Source: Corynebacterium tuberculostearicum (GTDB lineage Bacteria > Actinomycetota > Actinomycetes > Mycobacteriales > Mycobacteriaceae). Taken from it: a DNA stretch of 64,000 nucleotides. The DNA lies in the NCBI RefSeq assembly GCF_030506365.1, contig NZ_CP073092.1, positions 868,001-932,000 on the forward strand. Reading direction: 5' to 3'. The translations under genes were made by a program, and so were the position numbers. The notes beneath the pieces are model-generated. The model was not told where the DNA came from. It made no database searches and saw only the letters and a program-made list of their open reading frames with translations. Positions 35,210 through 43,858 of the stretch are shown piece by piece (the stretch's first letter is position 1; the number at the start of each line of letters is the position of its first letter).

Positions 35210-36328
35210 GTGGCCAAAAAACGTGCGCAGGCAATGAAGTCACGCTTTAGAAGTCGCTTCTTGCCGCAGGTCGAGCTGTCCTCGCAGCCGGACCACGCGC
35301 TCATTGATGTCATTACGGTGCCGAGGGATGAAAATTCCAGCCCGTGGCGTCAGTTGGGCAAGCGTGTGCTGTGGGCTTTTGGCATCGTTGTCTTCGTGAC
35401 CGCAGTGGTCTATGTGGACGGCGGTGGGTATAGCGAGGACATGTCGTTATTGGACTCCGCCTACTATGCGGCGGTGTCCCTGACCACCGTGGGTTACGGC
35501 GATATCGTGCCCGTGTCCCCGCAGGCCAGGTTAATTAACTTAACGCTTATTACCCCTGCCCGCCTGATCTTCCTTGTTTTATTGGTTGGCGCGACCTTGT
35601 CCGTGTTGACGGATAAGGCCCGCCGTACTTTCCAAATCCAGAACTGGAGAAAGCAATTGCGTAACCACACCGTCGTTATCGGTTATGGCACCAAGGGCGC
35701 CGGAGCCGTGGCCGCGCTGCTGGCCGATGATGTTCCGTCCTCCCAGATCGTGGTCATCGATACCAACCGTGCGTCCCTCGCTCACGCCGAGCACCACGGA
35801 TTGGTCACCATCTTTGGTTCCGGCACCAAGCAGGACGTGCTAAAGATCGCTGGGGTAGAGCATGCCAGCTCCATCGTCGTTACCCCATCCACGGACGATA
35901 CCGCGGTGCTGTGCTGCCTCTCCGTGCGAGAGCTTGCGCCCAAAGCCAAGATCGTGGCGTCGGTGCGCGAGTCTGAGAACCGTCACCTCTTGCTTCAATC
36001 TGGTGCGGATTCCGTGGTCACCTCTGCGGAGACGGCCGGTCGACTGCTGGGCCTGGCCACCGTCACCCCGACGGTGGTGGAGATGATGGAAGACCTGCTT
36101 TCACCCAACGAGGGTTTCTCCGTAGCCGAGCGCGCCGTGCGCGAATTCGAGGTGGGCTCCAACCCACGCCACCTGGCAGATATCGTGCTGGCCGTCCTCC
36201 GCAATAACGAGCTGCACCGCGTGGATACCGCGGATGCCTCCGCGCTGAAGCCGGGCGACCGCCTGCTCTACATCAAGCATGAGATGGAGCAACCCATTGA
36301 GGTCATGGACGATGATGACGAGGATTAA
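35210..36328 (+). CDS. cglK: potassium channel with RCK/TrkA-N domain (CglK type)
   Basis: A 372-residue two-TM K+ channel subunit. TM1 (VLWAFGIVVFVTAVVYV), the pore helix and selectivity filter TTVGYGDIVP, TM2 (ARLIFLVLLVGATLSVL), then a cytoplasmic RCK domain starting at VVIGYGTKGAGAVAALLADD with a TrkA-C-like end. CglK of C. glutamicum, at the same locus, supports K+ uptake and pH homeostasis. GTG 35210 is chosen for its AGAAGG ribosome site; a TTG at 35171 would add 13 residues. Confidence 0.88.
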   Translation: MAKKRAQAMKSRFRSRFLPQVELSSQPDHALIDVITVPRDENSSPWRQLGKRVLWAFGIVVFVTAVVYVDGGGYSEDMSLLDSAYYAAVSLTTVGYGDIVPVSPQARLINLTLITPARLIFLVLLVGATLSVLTDKARRTFQIQNWRKQLRNHTVVIGYGTKGAGAVAALLADDVPSSQIVVIDTNRASLAHAEHHGLVTIFGSGTKQDVLKIAGVEHASSIVVTPSTDDTAVLCCLSVRELAPKAKIVASVRESENRHLLLQSGADSVVTSAETAGRLLGLATVTPTVVEMMEDLLSPNEGFSVAERAVREFEVGSNPRHLADIVLAVLRNNELHRVDTADASALKPGDRLLYIKHEMEQPIEVMDDDDED

Positions 36329-37060
36329 ATGTTCCTCCCAGTAACCCCTCATGGCCAGGTTCCGGTTACGGCAGCGGGGGAGCCGGTGCTGGTGGAGAAG
36401 GTTCCCGGGGGCGTCGGCAAGCACGCAGTAGTGGACCTAGGTACCCTGCAGGCGTGCGCGTATCCGGAGGACGGTGCTAGCGAGCTGGGCCGGCTAGAAA
36501 GCGCAACGTTCTTTGCGGACCAGCCGGTGATTTTGCAAGCCATTGCGCTGATCCGCAATCGGCGCGAGCAGCGCTTTGATCCGCGAACTGGCCACAAGCT
36601 GGATTACCCAGCACCGGGAATCGTTGGGCGCGATCCCTTGGACGAGCGCCGGATGGTTTTCCCACGCCTAGATCCTGCCGTTATCGGGCTTATTCGCCTC
36701 AGCGGCACCGACCGGATTTTGCTGGCGCGCAATCGCCGCCGCACTAGCTTCTTTTCGCTGATCGCCGGCTACGTTGAGCCGGGCGAGACCGCAGAGGCTG
36801 CTTTTGCACGCGAGGCCCTGGAAGAAACCGGGCGCAAGGTGGAAGATATTCGCTATTGGGGCTCGCAGGCGTGGCCGCCGAGTGGCTCTCTTATGCTGGG
36901 CTTTTGTGCGCGCACGGCTGATGTCCACCCCACCTGCCATACTGATGGGGAATTGGAAGAAATCCGGTGGGTGGAGCGCGCCGAGCTGCCTGAGCTTAAG
37001 CTTCCTCGTCCGGGTTCAATTGCACACACGATGATTATGGAGTGGTATCACGGTGACTAA
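36329..37060 (+). CDS. NudC-like Nudix hydrolase (NAD+ diphosphatase family), zinc site lost
   Basis: A 243-residue protein with the NudC layout. The Nudix box is intact: GYVEPGETAEAAFAREALEE continuing to TGRKVED. The family zinc-ribbon that normally holds four Cys has none here (the region RREQRFDPRTGHKLD has no Cys), and the SQPWPFP motif reads SQAWPPS. NudC enzymes cleave NAD(H) or remove NAD caps from RNA; the changes make substrate preference uncertain. It starts immediately after the channel stop codon and overlaps uvrD2 by 8 bp. Confidence 0.8.
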   Translation: MFLPVTPHGQVPVTAAGEPVLVEKVPGGVGKHAVVDLGTLQACAYPEDGASELGRLESATFFADQPVILQAIALIRNRREQRFDPRTGHKLDYPAPGIVGRDPLDERRMVFPRLDPAVIGLIRLSGTDRILLARNRRRTSFFSLIAGYVEPGETAEAAFAREALEETGRKVEDIRYWGSQAWPPSGSLMLGFCARTADVHPTCHTDGELEEIRWVERAELPELKLPRPGSIAHTMIMEWYHGD

Positions 37061-39110
37061 GCCGGATTTGTCCCTGCTGGATGAAGATCAGCTGCGCGCG
37101 GCCACGGCGCCGCGCGGGCCCGTGTGCATCTTGGCCGGCGCGGGTACGGGCAAGACCCGCACTATTACCTATCGCATTGCCAACTTGGTCGACCAAGGCT
37201 TTGTCAGCTCGCAGCGCGTACTTGCGGTGACCTTCACGGCGCGAGCGGCCGGAGAAATGCGCGATCGCCTGCGCACCATGGGCGTGGCCGGCGTGCAGGC
37301 GCAGACCTTCCACGCGGCGGCGCGCCGCCAGTTGAAGTATTTCTGGCCGCAGGTAGCAGGAGATCTTCCGTGGCAACTGCTGGATAATAAATTCCCCCTA
37401 GTTGCCCGCGCGGTGCGCTCGGTGGGGCTAGATAATTCCAAGGACATGATTCGAGACGTCCTGGCGGAGATCGAGTGGGCTAAGTCCGCGCTGGTCAGTG
37501 CCGAAGATTATGAGTCCGTGATCGCCACTACGGACCGCAGTGCACCGGCCGATCCGGCCAAGGTGGCAGAGGCTTTCCGCCGCTACGAGCAGTCCAAGGC
37601 CACGCCGGACATGATGCACTTGGACTTCGATGACCTGCTCATGCACATCGCGGGTGCCATCGAGAATGTGCCGGCGATTGCGGAGACCTTCCGCGAGCAG
37701 TACCGGACCTTTGTCGTCGATGAGTACCAGGATGTTACCCCGCTGCAGCAGCGGGTGCTCAACGCCTGGTTGGGCGAGCGCGATGACCTTACCGTGGTGG
37801 GTGATGCTAACCAGACCATTTATTCCTTCAACGGTGCCTCCCCGGACTACCTGCTCAATTTTTCCCGCACGTACCCGGATGGCACCGTGGTCAAGCTGCA
37901 GCGCGACTACCGCTCTACGCCGCAGGTAACGGACCTGGCCAACCGGGTTATTGGCAAGGCCACCGGCCGCGCGGCGGGCACGCGCTTGGAGCTGCAGGGC
38001 ATGCGCGAGCCCGGCCCAGAGCCCACCTTCAAGGCCTATGAGTCCGAAGAGATCGAGGCCCAAGAGGTGGCCGGCCAGGTCCTTACTCTGCTGGATCAGG
38101 GTGTGCCGGCCTCCGAGATTGCCATCCTTTACCGCATCAATGCCCAGTCGGAGCAGTTTGAGCAGGCGCTTGCCGACGCCGGAGTGGTCTACCAAGTCCG
38201 CGGCGGCGAGGGCTTTTTCCGCCGCCCGGAAATCCTGGAGGCTATCCGCGTGCTTATCGCCGCGACCCGCCGCGAGGACCTGCCGGATGACCCGGTGGCG
38301 ATTGCCCGCGCCGCGTTTGTCGAGCTGGGTTTGAGTTCCACCGAGCCGCAGGGCGCCCAGGCCCGCGAGCGCTGGCAGTCCCTTAATGCACTGGTAGGGC
38401 TCATTGAAAAGATTGTGGAATCAACTCCTGGCATCGATCTCAACGGGGTGCTCGGGGAGTTGCGCCGGCGCTCTACCGATAAGCAGGCCCCAGCCATGGA
38501 AGGCGTGACGCTGGCTACCGTGCACGCCGCCAAGGGCTTGGAATGGGATGCGGTATTCCTCGTGGGGCTAACGGAAAAGCTCATGCCCATCAACCACGCC
38601 ATTAAGGCTGGCGATGAACAGGTGGAAGAGGAGCGCCGCCTTTTCTACGTCGGCATTACCCGCGCTCGTGAGCACCTCGCGCTGTCGTGGGCGTTGGCGA
38701 AGACTACCGGCTCGCGGGCCTCGCGCGAGCGCACCCGCTTCCTCGATGGCATCGTCCCGGCGGCCGAAGATGCCTCCGGGGGAAGCTCCCGCGCGCGCCG
38801 CCCGAAGCGGTGCCGTGTGTGCTCTGGCCCGCTGGGAACACCGGCGGAAAAGGTCATCGGCCGCCATGAAGATTGTGAAGGCGGCGGCGATGAAGAGGTC
38901 TTTGCCGCCTTGCGCTCGTGGCGCTCCCAGATTGCACGTCAGGAAAAGGTACCGGCGTATGTCATCTTTTCCGATGCCACCCTGCAAGCGATTTCGGAGG
39001 AACTGCCCTCCGATGAGGCAGAGATGCTGTCCATTTCTGGCGTAGGCCCTAGCAAGCTGGAGCGCTACGGCGCCCAGGTACTAGAGGTTATTCGTTCGGT
39101 TCGCAGCTAG
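37053..39110 (+). CDS. uvrD2: ATP-dependent DNA helicase UvrD2
   Basis: A 685-residue SF1A helicase of the actinobacterial UvrD2 class. Walker A LAGAGTGKTRT (~28-38), FVVDEYQDVTPLQQ (motif II), TVVGDANQTIYSFNGA (III), ATVHAAKGLEWDAVF (V), RRLFYVGITRARE (VI). A short four-Cys motif (CRVCSGPLG ... HEDC) links to a C-terminal HRDC domain (~610-685; DATLQAISEELPSDEAEMLS). The start is GTG 37053. The 3' end overlaps the convergent cyclodehydratase-like gene by 23 bp. Confidence 0.93.
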   Translation: MTKPDLSLLDEDQLRAATAPRGPVCILAGAGTGKTRTITYRIANLVDQGFVSSQRVLAVTFTARAAGEMRDRLRTMGVAGVQAQTFHAAARRQLKYFWPQVAGDLPWQLLDNKFPLVARAVRSVGLDNSKDMIRDVLAEIEWAKSALVSAEDYESVIATTDRSAPADPAKVAEAFRRYEQSKATPDMMHLDFDDLLMHIAGAIENVPAIAETFREQYRTFVVDEYQDVTPLQQRVLNAWLGERDDLTVVGDANQTIYSFNGASPDYLLNFSRTYPDGTVVKLQRDYRSTPQVTDLANRVIGKATGRAAGTRLELQGMREPGPEPTFKAYESEEIEAQEVAGQVLTLLDQGVPASEIAILYRINAQSEQFEQALADAGVVYQVRGGEGFFRRPEILEAIRVLIAATRREDLPDDPVAIARAAFVELGLSSTEPQGAQARERWQSLNALVGLIEKIVESTPGIDLNGVLGELRRRSTDKQAPAMEGVTLATVHAAKGLEWDAVFLVGLTEKLMPINHAIKAGDEQVEEERRLFYVGITRAREHLALSWALAKTTGSRASRERTRFLDGIVPAAEDASGGSSRARRPKRCRVCSGPLGTPAEKVIGRHEDCEGGGDEEVFAALRSWRSQIARQEKVPAYVIFSDATLQAISEELPSDEAEMLSISGVGPSKLERYGAQVLEVIRSVRS

Positions 39111-39975
39111 CTAGGTTGGTCTTGCCGCCGAAGCACACCGGGCAGCGTGGATGCGCAATGACGGTGCGCTGCTGATGGTGTCCGTAGACATCGACCTCCC
39201 ACTGCTGTCCGGGGCGCGGCTTGGCGGTTGGCGCGCCTGGCGGCAGCGGCCGCCCCATCAGCCGCCGGATGATCACCTGCGTATGCGCCGCAACCGCATC
39301 GAGCACCACGGCTTCTGGCGTGCGGCGCACGCGGGTGAGCTGGGTGCTGATGATATTCCATAGTGGGTCCATATCCACGCGCGCCAAGTGCGCACACAAC
39401 GGGCACGGTCCTTGGCCCCGCAGCCGTACCGGCCCGATGACGCCACGATTGTCCAGCAAAGACACCGGAATCCACGTGGTTGCTGTGCCCGCCAGTGCAT
39501 TCGCGCAATCCAGCGGGCAGTGCAGCTGGTCCACGGCGAGGACCGGATACATGCCGTCGAGGTCGTGGATATAGGAAAAGGCATTGTCTTCCTCCAGCGG
39601 GATGCGCACCTGGAAGCCATCCATCTCTAGGCGTGCGCGAAGCTTGTATGCCAGGGTGGATTCGCCCATGAGGACAATGGTGTCTGTCTTTTCGGCGGCC
39701 TCCCTGTGCGGCCAGAGGATGCCATAGTCCAGCGCGTCTTCAATGAGGCTCAGCGCCGCGGCCTTCTCAAGCCCTGCGGCTCGTAGCCGTTTAGACAAGT
39801 CCTCCGGGGACACTGGTTCGCGAGCGGTGTTGAAAGCTGTCGCGACGGCGAGCGCGCTTCCTGTTTCCGCAACCCCAACGCGGGTGGCATCCATGCCGAA
39901 TTGGATCACCGTTTCCTCGCGGCAAAACACTGCGCTGCCGGGTGCTAAGACCACCTGGGTGGCAGAAATCCCCAC
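39088..39975 (-). CDS. stand-alone cyclodehydratase/TOMM leader-binding-type protein (Rv3196 type)
   Basis: A 295-residue protein resembling the E1-like/cyclodehydratase component of thiazole/oxazole-modified peptide pathways. The family hallmark GPCPLCAHLARVDMDPLW lies near residue 208, preceded by a Rossmann-like segment IVLMGESTLAYKLRARLEMDG. Two further Cys close the protein (RCPVCFGGKTNLASC), so a structural zinc site is likely. No precursor peptide, YcaO or dehydrogenase gene is nearby. GTG 39975 is chosen because GAAGGGG sits 8 bases upstream. The orthologue in mycobacteria is an uncharacterised core gene beside uvrD2. Confidence 0.72.
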   Translation of the reverse strand: MGISATQVVLAPGSAVFCREETVIQFGMDATRVGVAETGSALAVATAFNTAREPVSPEDLSKRLRAAGLEKAAALSLIEDALDYGILWPHREAAEKTDTIVLMGESTLAYKLRARLEMDGFQVRIPLEEDNAFSYIHDLDGMYPVLAVDQLHCPLDCANALAGTATTWIPVSLLDNRGVIGPVRLRGQGPCPLCAHLARVDMDPLWNIISTQLTRVRRTPEAVVLDAVAAHTQVIIRRLMGRPLPPGAPTAKPRPGQQWEVDVYGHHQQRTVIAHPRCPVCFGGKTNLASCEPNE

Positions 39976-40023
39976 GCTTTTAACCCCTTCCCCCGAAGTA
40001 TGTGGTCTCCATTGCACCACAGG

Positions 40024-40029
40024 TACAAT
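40024..40029 (+). promoter_or_regulatory. predicted -10 element (leaderless) of the WLM peptidase gene
   Basis: TACAAT ends 8 nt before ATG 40038; no ribosome-binding site is visible. Confidence 0.5.
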
Positions 40030-40037
40030 CACCTGTC

Positions 40038-40559
40038 ATGTCGAGCATGCAGCCTGTCGCACCGCAGTCCCCAGAGGTCAAAGTCATTCGCTCTGCCAAG
40101 CGGAAGAAAACCGTGCAGGCGCGCATGGTGTCCGGGGTGCTCGAGGTGCGCATTCCCGCGTGGATGTCCGCGCGCGATGAGCGCGAAGCCGTCGCAGACA
40201 TGTTGGCGCGGGTGGAAAAGAAACAGGGCAGTGGCCGCCGCACGGACGCCCAGCTCGAGGAACGTGCGCGGCGGCTCAACGCGGCGTATTTAGATGGCCG
40301 TGCAACCATTGGCTCTATTCGGTGGGTGAGCAATCAAAATACGCGGTGGGGTAGCTGTACTACCTCCACCGCGGATATTCGGCTGAGCGACCGGCTGCAA
40401 CAGGTGCCGGACTATGTGCTGGATTCAGTGATTATTCACGAGCTCACCCACACCTTCATCCCGCGCCATGGGCGGGATTTTTGGCAGTGGGCGGACAGGG
40501 CGCCCCACGCCGAGCGGGCGAAGGGCTATCTTGAGGCCTATCAGCGCTGGGGCTGCTAG
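40038..40559 (+). CDS. YgjP/WLM-type metallopeptidase
   Basis: A 173-residue DUF45/WLM protein. The zinc motif HELTH (134-138) is followed by a third ligand in RHGRDFW (His 144), and the conserved TRWGSCTTS block (102-110) precedes it. These features define the YgjP/SprT-like zincin group, some members of which act on DNA-protein crosslinks or ubiquitin-like targets in other organisms; the bacterial substrate is unknown. It is divergent from the cyclodehydratase-like gene (62-bp gap) and overlaps the next convergent gene by 4 bp. Confidence 0.85.
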   Translation: MSSMQPVAPQSPEVKVIRSAKRKKTVQARMVSGVLEVRIPAWMSARDEREAVADMLARVEKKQGSGRRTDAQLEERARRLNAAYLDGRATIGSIRWVSNQNTRWGSCTTSTADIRLSDRLQQVPDYVLDSVIIHELTHTFIPRHGRDFWQWADRAPHAERAKGYLEAYQRWGC

Positions 40560-41977
40560 TTGTCGCCGTCCTCGTTGCCCTTGTCTTTCTTCTCGTCCTT
40601 GGCTTCCGGGTTCTCGGACTCCTTGGGCTCGTCGCCCTGCGCGGCAGAGGAATCCTCGCCGTTCTTCAGCATTTCCTCCAGCTTTGCAAACTCTTCTTCG
40701 AAGCCTTCATCCGGGCCTTCGTCCAGCAGGGAGTCGATAAAGGCGGCCGGATTATCGAGGTGCTCTGCAGTGGGCAGGAAGTCTGGGTGATCCCAGGCCT
40801 TATCGCGCTTTTCCGCGCCTACGGCGACGGTGGCGCGGCGCCATAGCTCTGCGGCCTCAGAGACCTTAGGGGCATTAAGTTCGATGCCGACCACCTTGCT
40901 GAAGGCGTTCTCGGCGGAACCGCCGGTGCTGCGGCGGTGCGCCCATGCCTGGGTCAGCTTCGAGGTCGACGGGATGCGCTCGCCCAGTGCCTCAGTAACA
41001 ACGTGCTCGGCCCAGCCTTCCACCAGCGCCAACAGGGTCTCGAGACGGGATGCGGCCGCAGTGTTCTTGGACGTAATGCGCGGGGAGAGGTCCATGCCCT
41101 GCAACTTGCTCATTGCGTCCTGGATTGCCTGTGGATCGCCGGACTCGAGGTTGAGCTCGCGGGTGACTTCCTCCAGGTGGGAGGTATCAATAACCAGGCC
41201 GATGGCATATTCCTCCACGGAGGAGACGATGCGCTCTACCAGCCAGGGCACGTGCTTGAACAGGCGCTGGCGGGCAGCCTCGCGGGCGGCAATATAAACC
41301 AGTACCTCCTGGCCAGGAACATTGAGCTCGCGGGCGACCTTCTGGATGGTCTGTGGCAACAGTGCCACAGTATTGGCTGGGGCGATGGGCAGGCCGAAGT
41401 CGGAGCCGGTCAGCGCCTGGGAGGCCAAATCGCCCAAGGCGTGGCCGAGCTGCATGCCAAAGTTCATGCCAGACATTTGGTTCATCATCTTGGTCATGGG
41501 GCCCATCATTTCGCGGGCCTCCTCCGGCATGGAGTCCAGCTGAGCATCATTCATGTGCTCTGCCACCGGGGTGACCATGCGCTGCCACGCCGGCATGGTC
41601 TCTTCCAACCACTGCTTGGAATCCCAGGCCTTGGCCGTGCCGGAGGCGGTGGGCAAATAGGTGGCGTCATCAAGCCAGAGCTCCGCCAAGCGGACGGATT
41701 CCTCCACAGCCTTGGTATCGTCCGCGCTTACCGCCTTGGACTGCGAGATCTGCTGCAGGGCGATGCGCTTAGCCATGTCGTAATTAACGGGGCCGGAGTT
41801 TTCCGGCGAGTTCATGGAAGAGCCCATGCCGGACAGCATCTGACCGAACTGGTTCAGCATGTCACCCAGGCCGCCACCATTAGCGCCGCCGAATGCGCCG
41901 AACGGGTTCTGGTCACGACGTCCGTCATTATCGTCGTCATCGTTATTGGGGAAAGAAAAACCGAATCCGTTGCTCAT
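40556..41977 (-). CDS. zinc-dependent metalloprotease-like protein (zincin_2/DUF2342)
   Basis: A 473-residue protein of the actinobacterial zincin_2/DUF2342 family (Rv3195 by order). The N-terminus is Asp/Gly/Asn-rich (FPNNDDDDNDGRRD). The central region has GMQLGHALGDLASQAL (His in place of a possible metal ligand) and AAREAARQRLFKHVPWLVER, the family's conserved block; the C-terminus is a charged tail (EDSSAAQGDEPKESENPEAK). No full HExxH is present in the central block, so activity is unproven. The promoter region (41978-42070) is shared with the divergent PDZ protease gene. Confidence 0.75.
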   Translation of the reverse strand: MSNGFGFSFPNNDDDDNDGRRDQNPFGAFGGANGGGLGDMLNQFGQMLSGMGSSMNSPENSGPVNYDMAKRIALQQISQSKAVSADDTKAVEESVRLAELWLDDATYLPTASGTAKAWDSKQWLEETMPAWQRMVTPVAEHMNDAQLDSMPEEAREMMGPMTKMMNQMSGMNFGMQLGHALGDLASQALTGSDFGLPIAPANTVALLPQTIQKVARELNVPGQEVLVYIAAREAARQRLFKHVPWLVERIVSSVEEYAIGLVIDTSHLEEVTRELNLESGDPQAIQDAMSKLQGMDLSPRITSKNTAAASRLETLLALVEGWAEHVVTEALGERIPSTSKLTQAWAHRRSTGGSAENAFSKVVGIELNAPKVSEAAELWRRATVAVGAEKRDKAWDHPDFLPTAEHLDNPAAFIDSLLDEGPDEGFEEEFAKLEEMLKNGEDSSAAQGDEPKESENPEAKDEKKDKGNEDGDN

Positions 41978-42056
41978 GCGTCCTAATCTACCGGCACCAT
42001 CCGGCTACTTTCCATGATCCCCGCTACGCTGACAGCGAACACTACGGCAAAGGTTG

Positions 42057-42062
42057 TAGGGT
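42057..42062 (+). promoter_or_regulatory. predicted -10 element (leaderless) of the PDZ-Lon protease gene
   Basis: TAGGGT ends 8 nt before GTG 42071, with no Shine-Dalgarno sequence. Confidence 0.4.
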
Positions 42063-42070
42063 ATTGATCC

Positions 42071-43135
42071 GTGAATTCTCCTGCTAGCCGTCGCGTCCGC
42101 ACCATCGCATGGGGTGCCATCCCCGTCGTCCTCACCGGTGCGTTGGTATCGCTTGACCATATCCCCGGCACCGATGTGTCTTTGACCGTGCCTTATGCCG
42201 CTGAAGGCCCAGGACCCACGGTGGACACATTGGGTGAGGTCGACGGCACCCAGGTCGTCGATGTCCAGGCGCCGAAAACCTATGACACCGACGGCCACCT
42301 CAACATGACCACGGTGTCTGTGCGCACCAATATGACCCTCGCGCAGGCGCTGGGCCGCTGGATGATGACCGATGACACCATCGTGCCCATCGATACCGTC
42401 ATTCCGCAGAATATGAGCGATAAAGAGGTAGAAGAGTCCAATAAGCAGGCCTTTACCCAGTCCGAGTCTGCAGCCACCGTGGCGGCCATGGATTACCTGC
42501 ACCTGCCGGTAAAGATCACCATCGCGGAAGTCATGGATGAGGGCGCGGCGCAGGGCACGCTGAAGAAGGACGATGTCATAACCGCAGTAGACGGCAAGGA
42601 GGTCTCGGAACCGGGCGAGGTCCAAGACGTCATTAAGCAGAAAAGCCCTGGCGATAAGGTCACGCTGACCGTCCAGCGGGGCGGCAAGGAGCAAGAAGAA
42701 GAAATCGAGCTAGGGGAGAACCCCCACCAGAAGGGACAGGCAATGCTGGGCATCGCCATGCTCTCGGTCCCGCAAGACGATATTAAGGTCAAATACAACC
42801 TGCAGGATATTGGCGGTCCCTCCGCCGGCATGATGTTTACCCTGGCGGTCATCGATAAGCTCAACGAGGAAGACCTCACCGGCGGCAAGTTCGTGGCCGG
42901 TACGGGCACAATTCAGGAAGACGGCAAAGTGGGCCCCATTGGCGGCATCCAACATAAAATTGCCGCGGCGCACGAGGCGGGCGCGGAGCTCTTCCTCGCG
43001 CCGAAGGATAATTGCTCCGAGGCCGCCGCGAGCGACCACGGCGATATGCCCATCGCGGAAGTTTCCACTTTGGATGAGGCAGTGTCCACGATGAAGGACT
43101 TCGCGGACGGCAAGGATATTAAAACCTGCCAGTAG
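42071..43135 (+). CDS. membrane-anchored PDZ-S16 (Lon-like) serine protease, YlbL type
   Basis: A 354-residue protein with an N-terminal hydrophobic signal/anchor (TIAWGAIPVVLTGALVSL), a PDZ domain (~145-225; ITIAEVMDEGAAQGTLKKDD) and a Lon-like S16 proteolytic domain. The catalytic Ser lies in GGPSAGMMF (~residue 257) and the Lys in IGGIQHKIAAAHEAGA (~298), so the Ser-Lys dyad is intact. It is the Rv3194c orthologue by order; YlbL-type proteases act on the outer face of the membrane. Start GTG 42071. Confidence 0.88.
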   Translation: MNSPASRRVRTIAWGAIPVVLTGALVSLDHIPGTDVSLTVPYAAEGPGPTVDTLGEVDGTQVVDVQAPKTYDTDGHLNMTTVSVRTNMTLAQALGRWMMTDDTIVPIDTVIPQNMSDKEVEESNKQAFTQSESAATVAAMDYLHLPVKITIAEVMDEGAAQGTLKKDDVITAVDGKEVSEPGEVQDVIKQKSPGDKVTLTVQRGGKEQEEEIELGENPHQKGQAMLGIAMLSVPQDDIKVKYNLQDIGGPSAGMMFTLAVIDKLNEEDLTGGKFVAGTGTIQEDGKVGPIGGIQHKIAAAHEAGAELFLAPKDNCSEAAASDHGDMPIAEVSTLDEAVSTMKDFADGKDIKTCQ

Positions 43136-43140
43136 TCGGC

Positions 43141-43812
43141 CTACTTAGCTAGGCCCAGCTCCTTGATCTTCTCTTCCGGGTCTTCCTGGTCGGAGGAGAT
43201 CATCTGCTGCATAACCATGCCTTCTTTATTGTCCACCACGGTGATGACTGCGGTGGTTCCTAAGGTGGACCAGCCTACGACGCGGTCGCCGTCATCCTCA
43301 ATGACCTGCGAGCTGCGCAGCTCGGTGAGCACCTGCGTGGTTTGCTTGGCCTTGGAGTGCGAGCGGAAGAACTGGAACTGGCCTACCTCCGGCCCAGAGC
43401 AGTTATAGGAATCGTCGCCGCCCGTGGAATCGCAGCGGTCGAAGTGCGCGAAGAGCTCCTTGGGCGCTACCGGAGCAAAGATGTCATAGGCCTTGGCCAC
43501 CGACTTTTCCAATTTTTCGTTGCCGGGTTCCTTGCTTGCCGACGCCCCCTCAGACACCCCCGAGCTTTCCGCCGCGCTCGATTCCGCGCTGGACGCAACG
43601 GTGGAAGAGGAGCTAGAGGCGGTGCTGGTTTCCTCAGCGGTATCCGCTGCAGGGGCGGTGGACTCGGCGCCGGCAGGGGAAGTCTCCACGGGGGCGTCGG
43701 CAGGCGCGGCATCGTCCGAGGAACAAGCGGCAGTGCTCACGCCTACACCCAGCAGAAGCGCTGCTGCGGTGGCGCGGGTGGCGGTCAGGCGAGTGAGAGT
43801 AATGCGTCGCAC
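43141..43812 (-). CDS. Ser/Ala-rich lipoprotein
   Basis: A 223-residue predicted lipoprotein. The signal peptide (MRRITLTRLTATRATAAALLLGVG) ends at a lipobox STAAC (Cys ~30). Next is a ~75-residue Ser/Ala/Thr/Glu low-complexity linker, then a ~115-residue folded domain with two Cys (FDRCDSTGGDDSYNCSG) and strands VVGWSTLGTTAVITVVDNKEG. No family is recognised. It converges on the PDZ protease gene with a 5-bp gap. Confidence 0.75.
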   Translation of the reverse strand: MRRITLTRLTATRATAAALLLGVGVSTAACSSDDAAPADAPVETSPAGAESTAPAADTAEETSTASSSSSTVASSAESSAAESSGVSEGASASKEPGNEKLEKSVAKAYDIFAPVAPKELFAHFDRCDSTGGDDSYNCSGPEVGQFQFFRSHSKAKQTTQVLTELRSSQVIEDDGDRVVGWSTLGTTAVITVVDNKEGMVMQQMISSDQEDPEEKIKELGLAK

Positions 43813-43858
43813 GGTAGGAAAATGCTCCTTAGTCGCAGGCGAGAATTGTCACTTCAGT

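Noticed and set aside
43526..43700. Ser/Ala codon repeats in the lipoprotein gene taken as a tandem DNA repeat
   Set aside because: The bases vary from codon to codon; this is a low-complexity protein linker, not a DNA repeat array.
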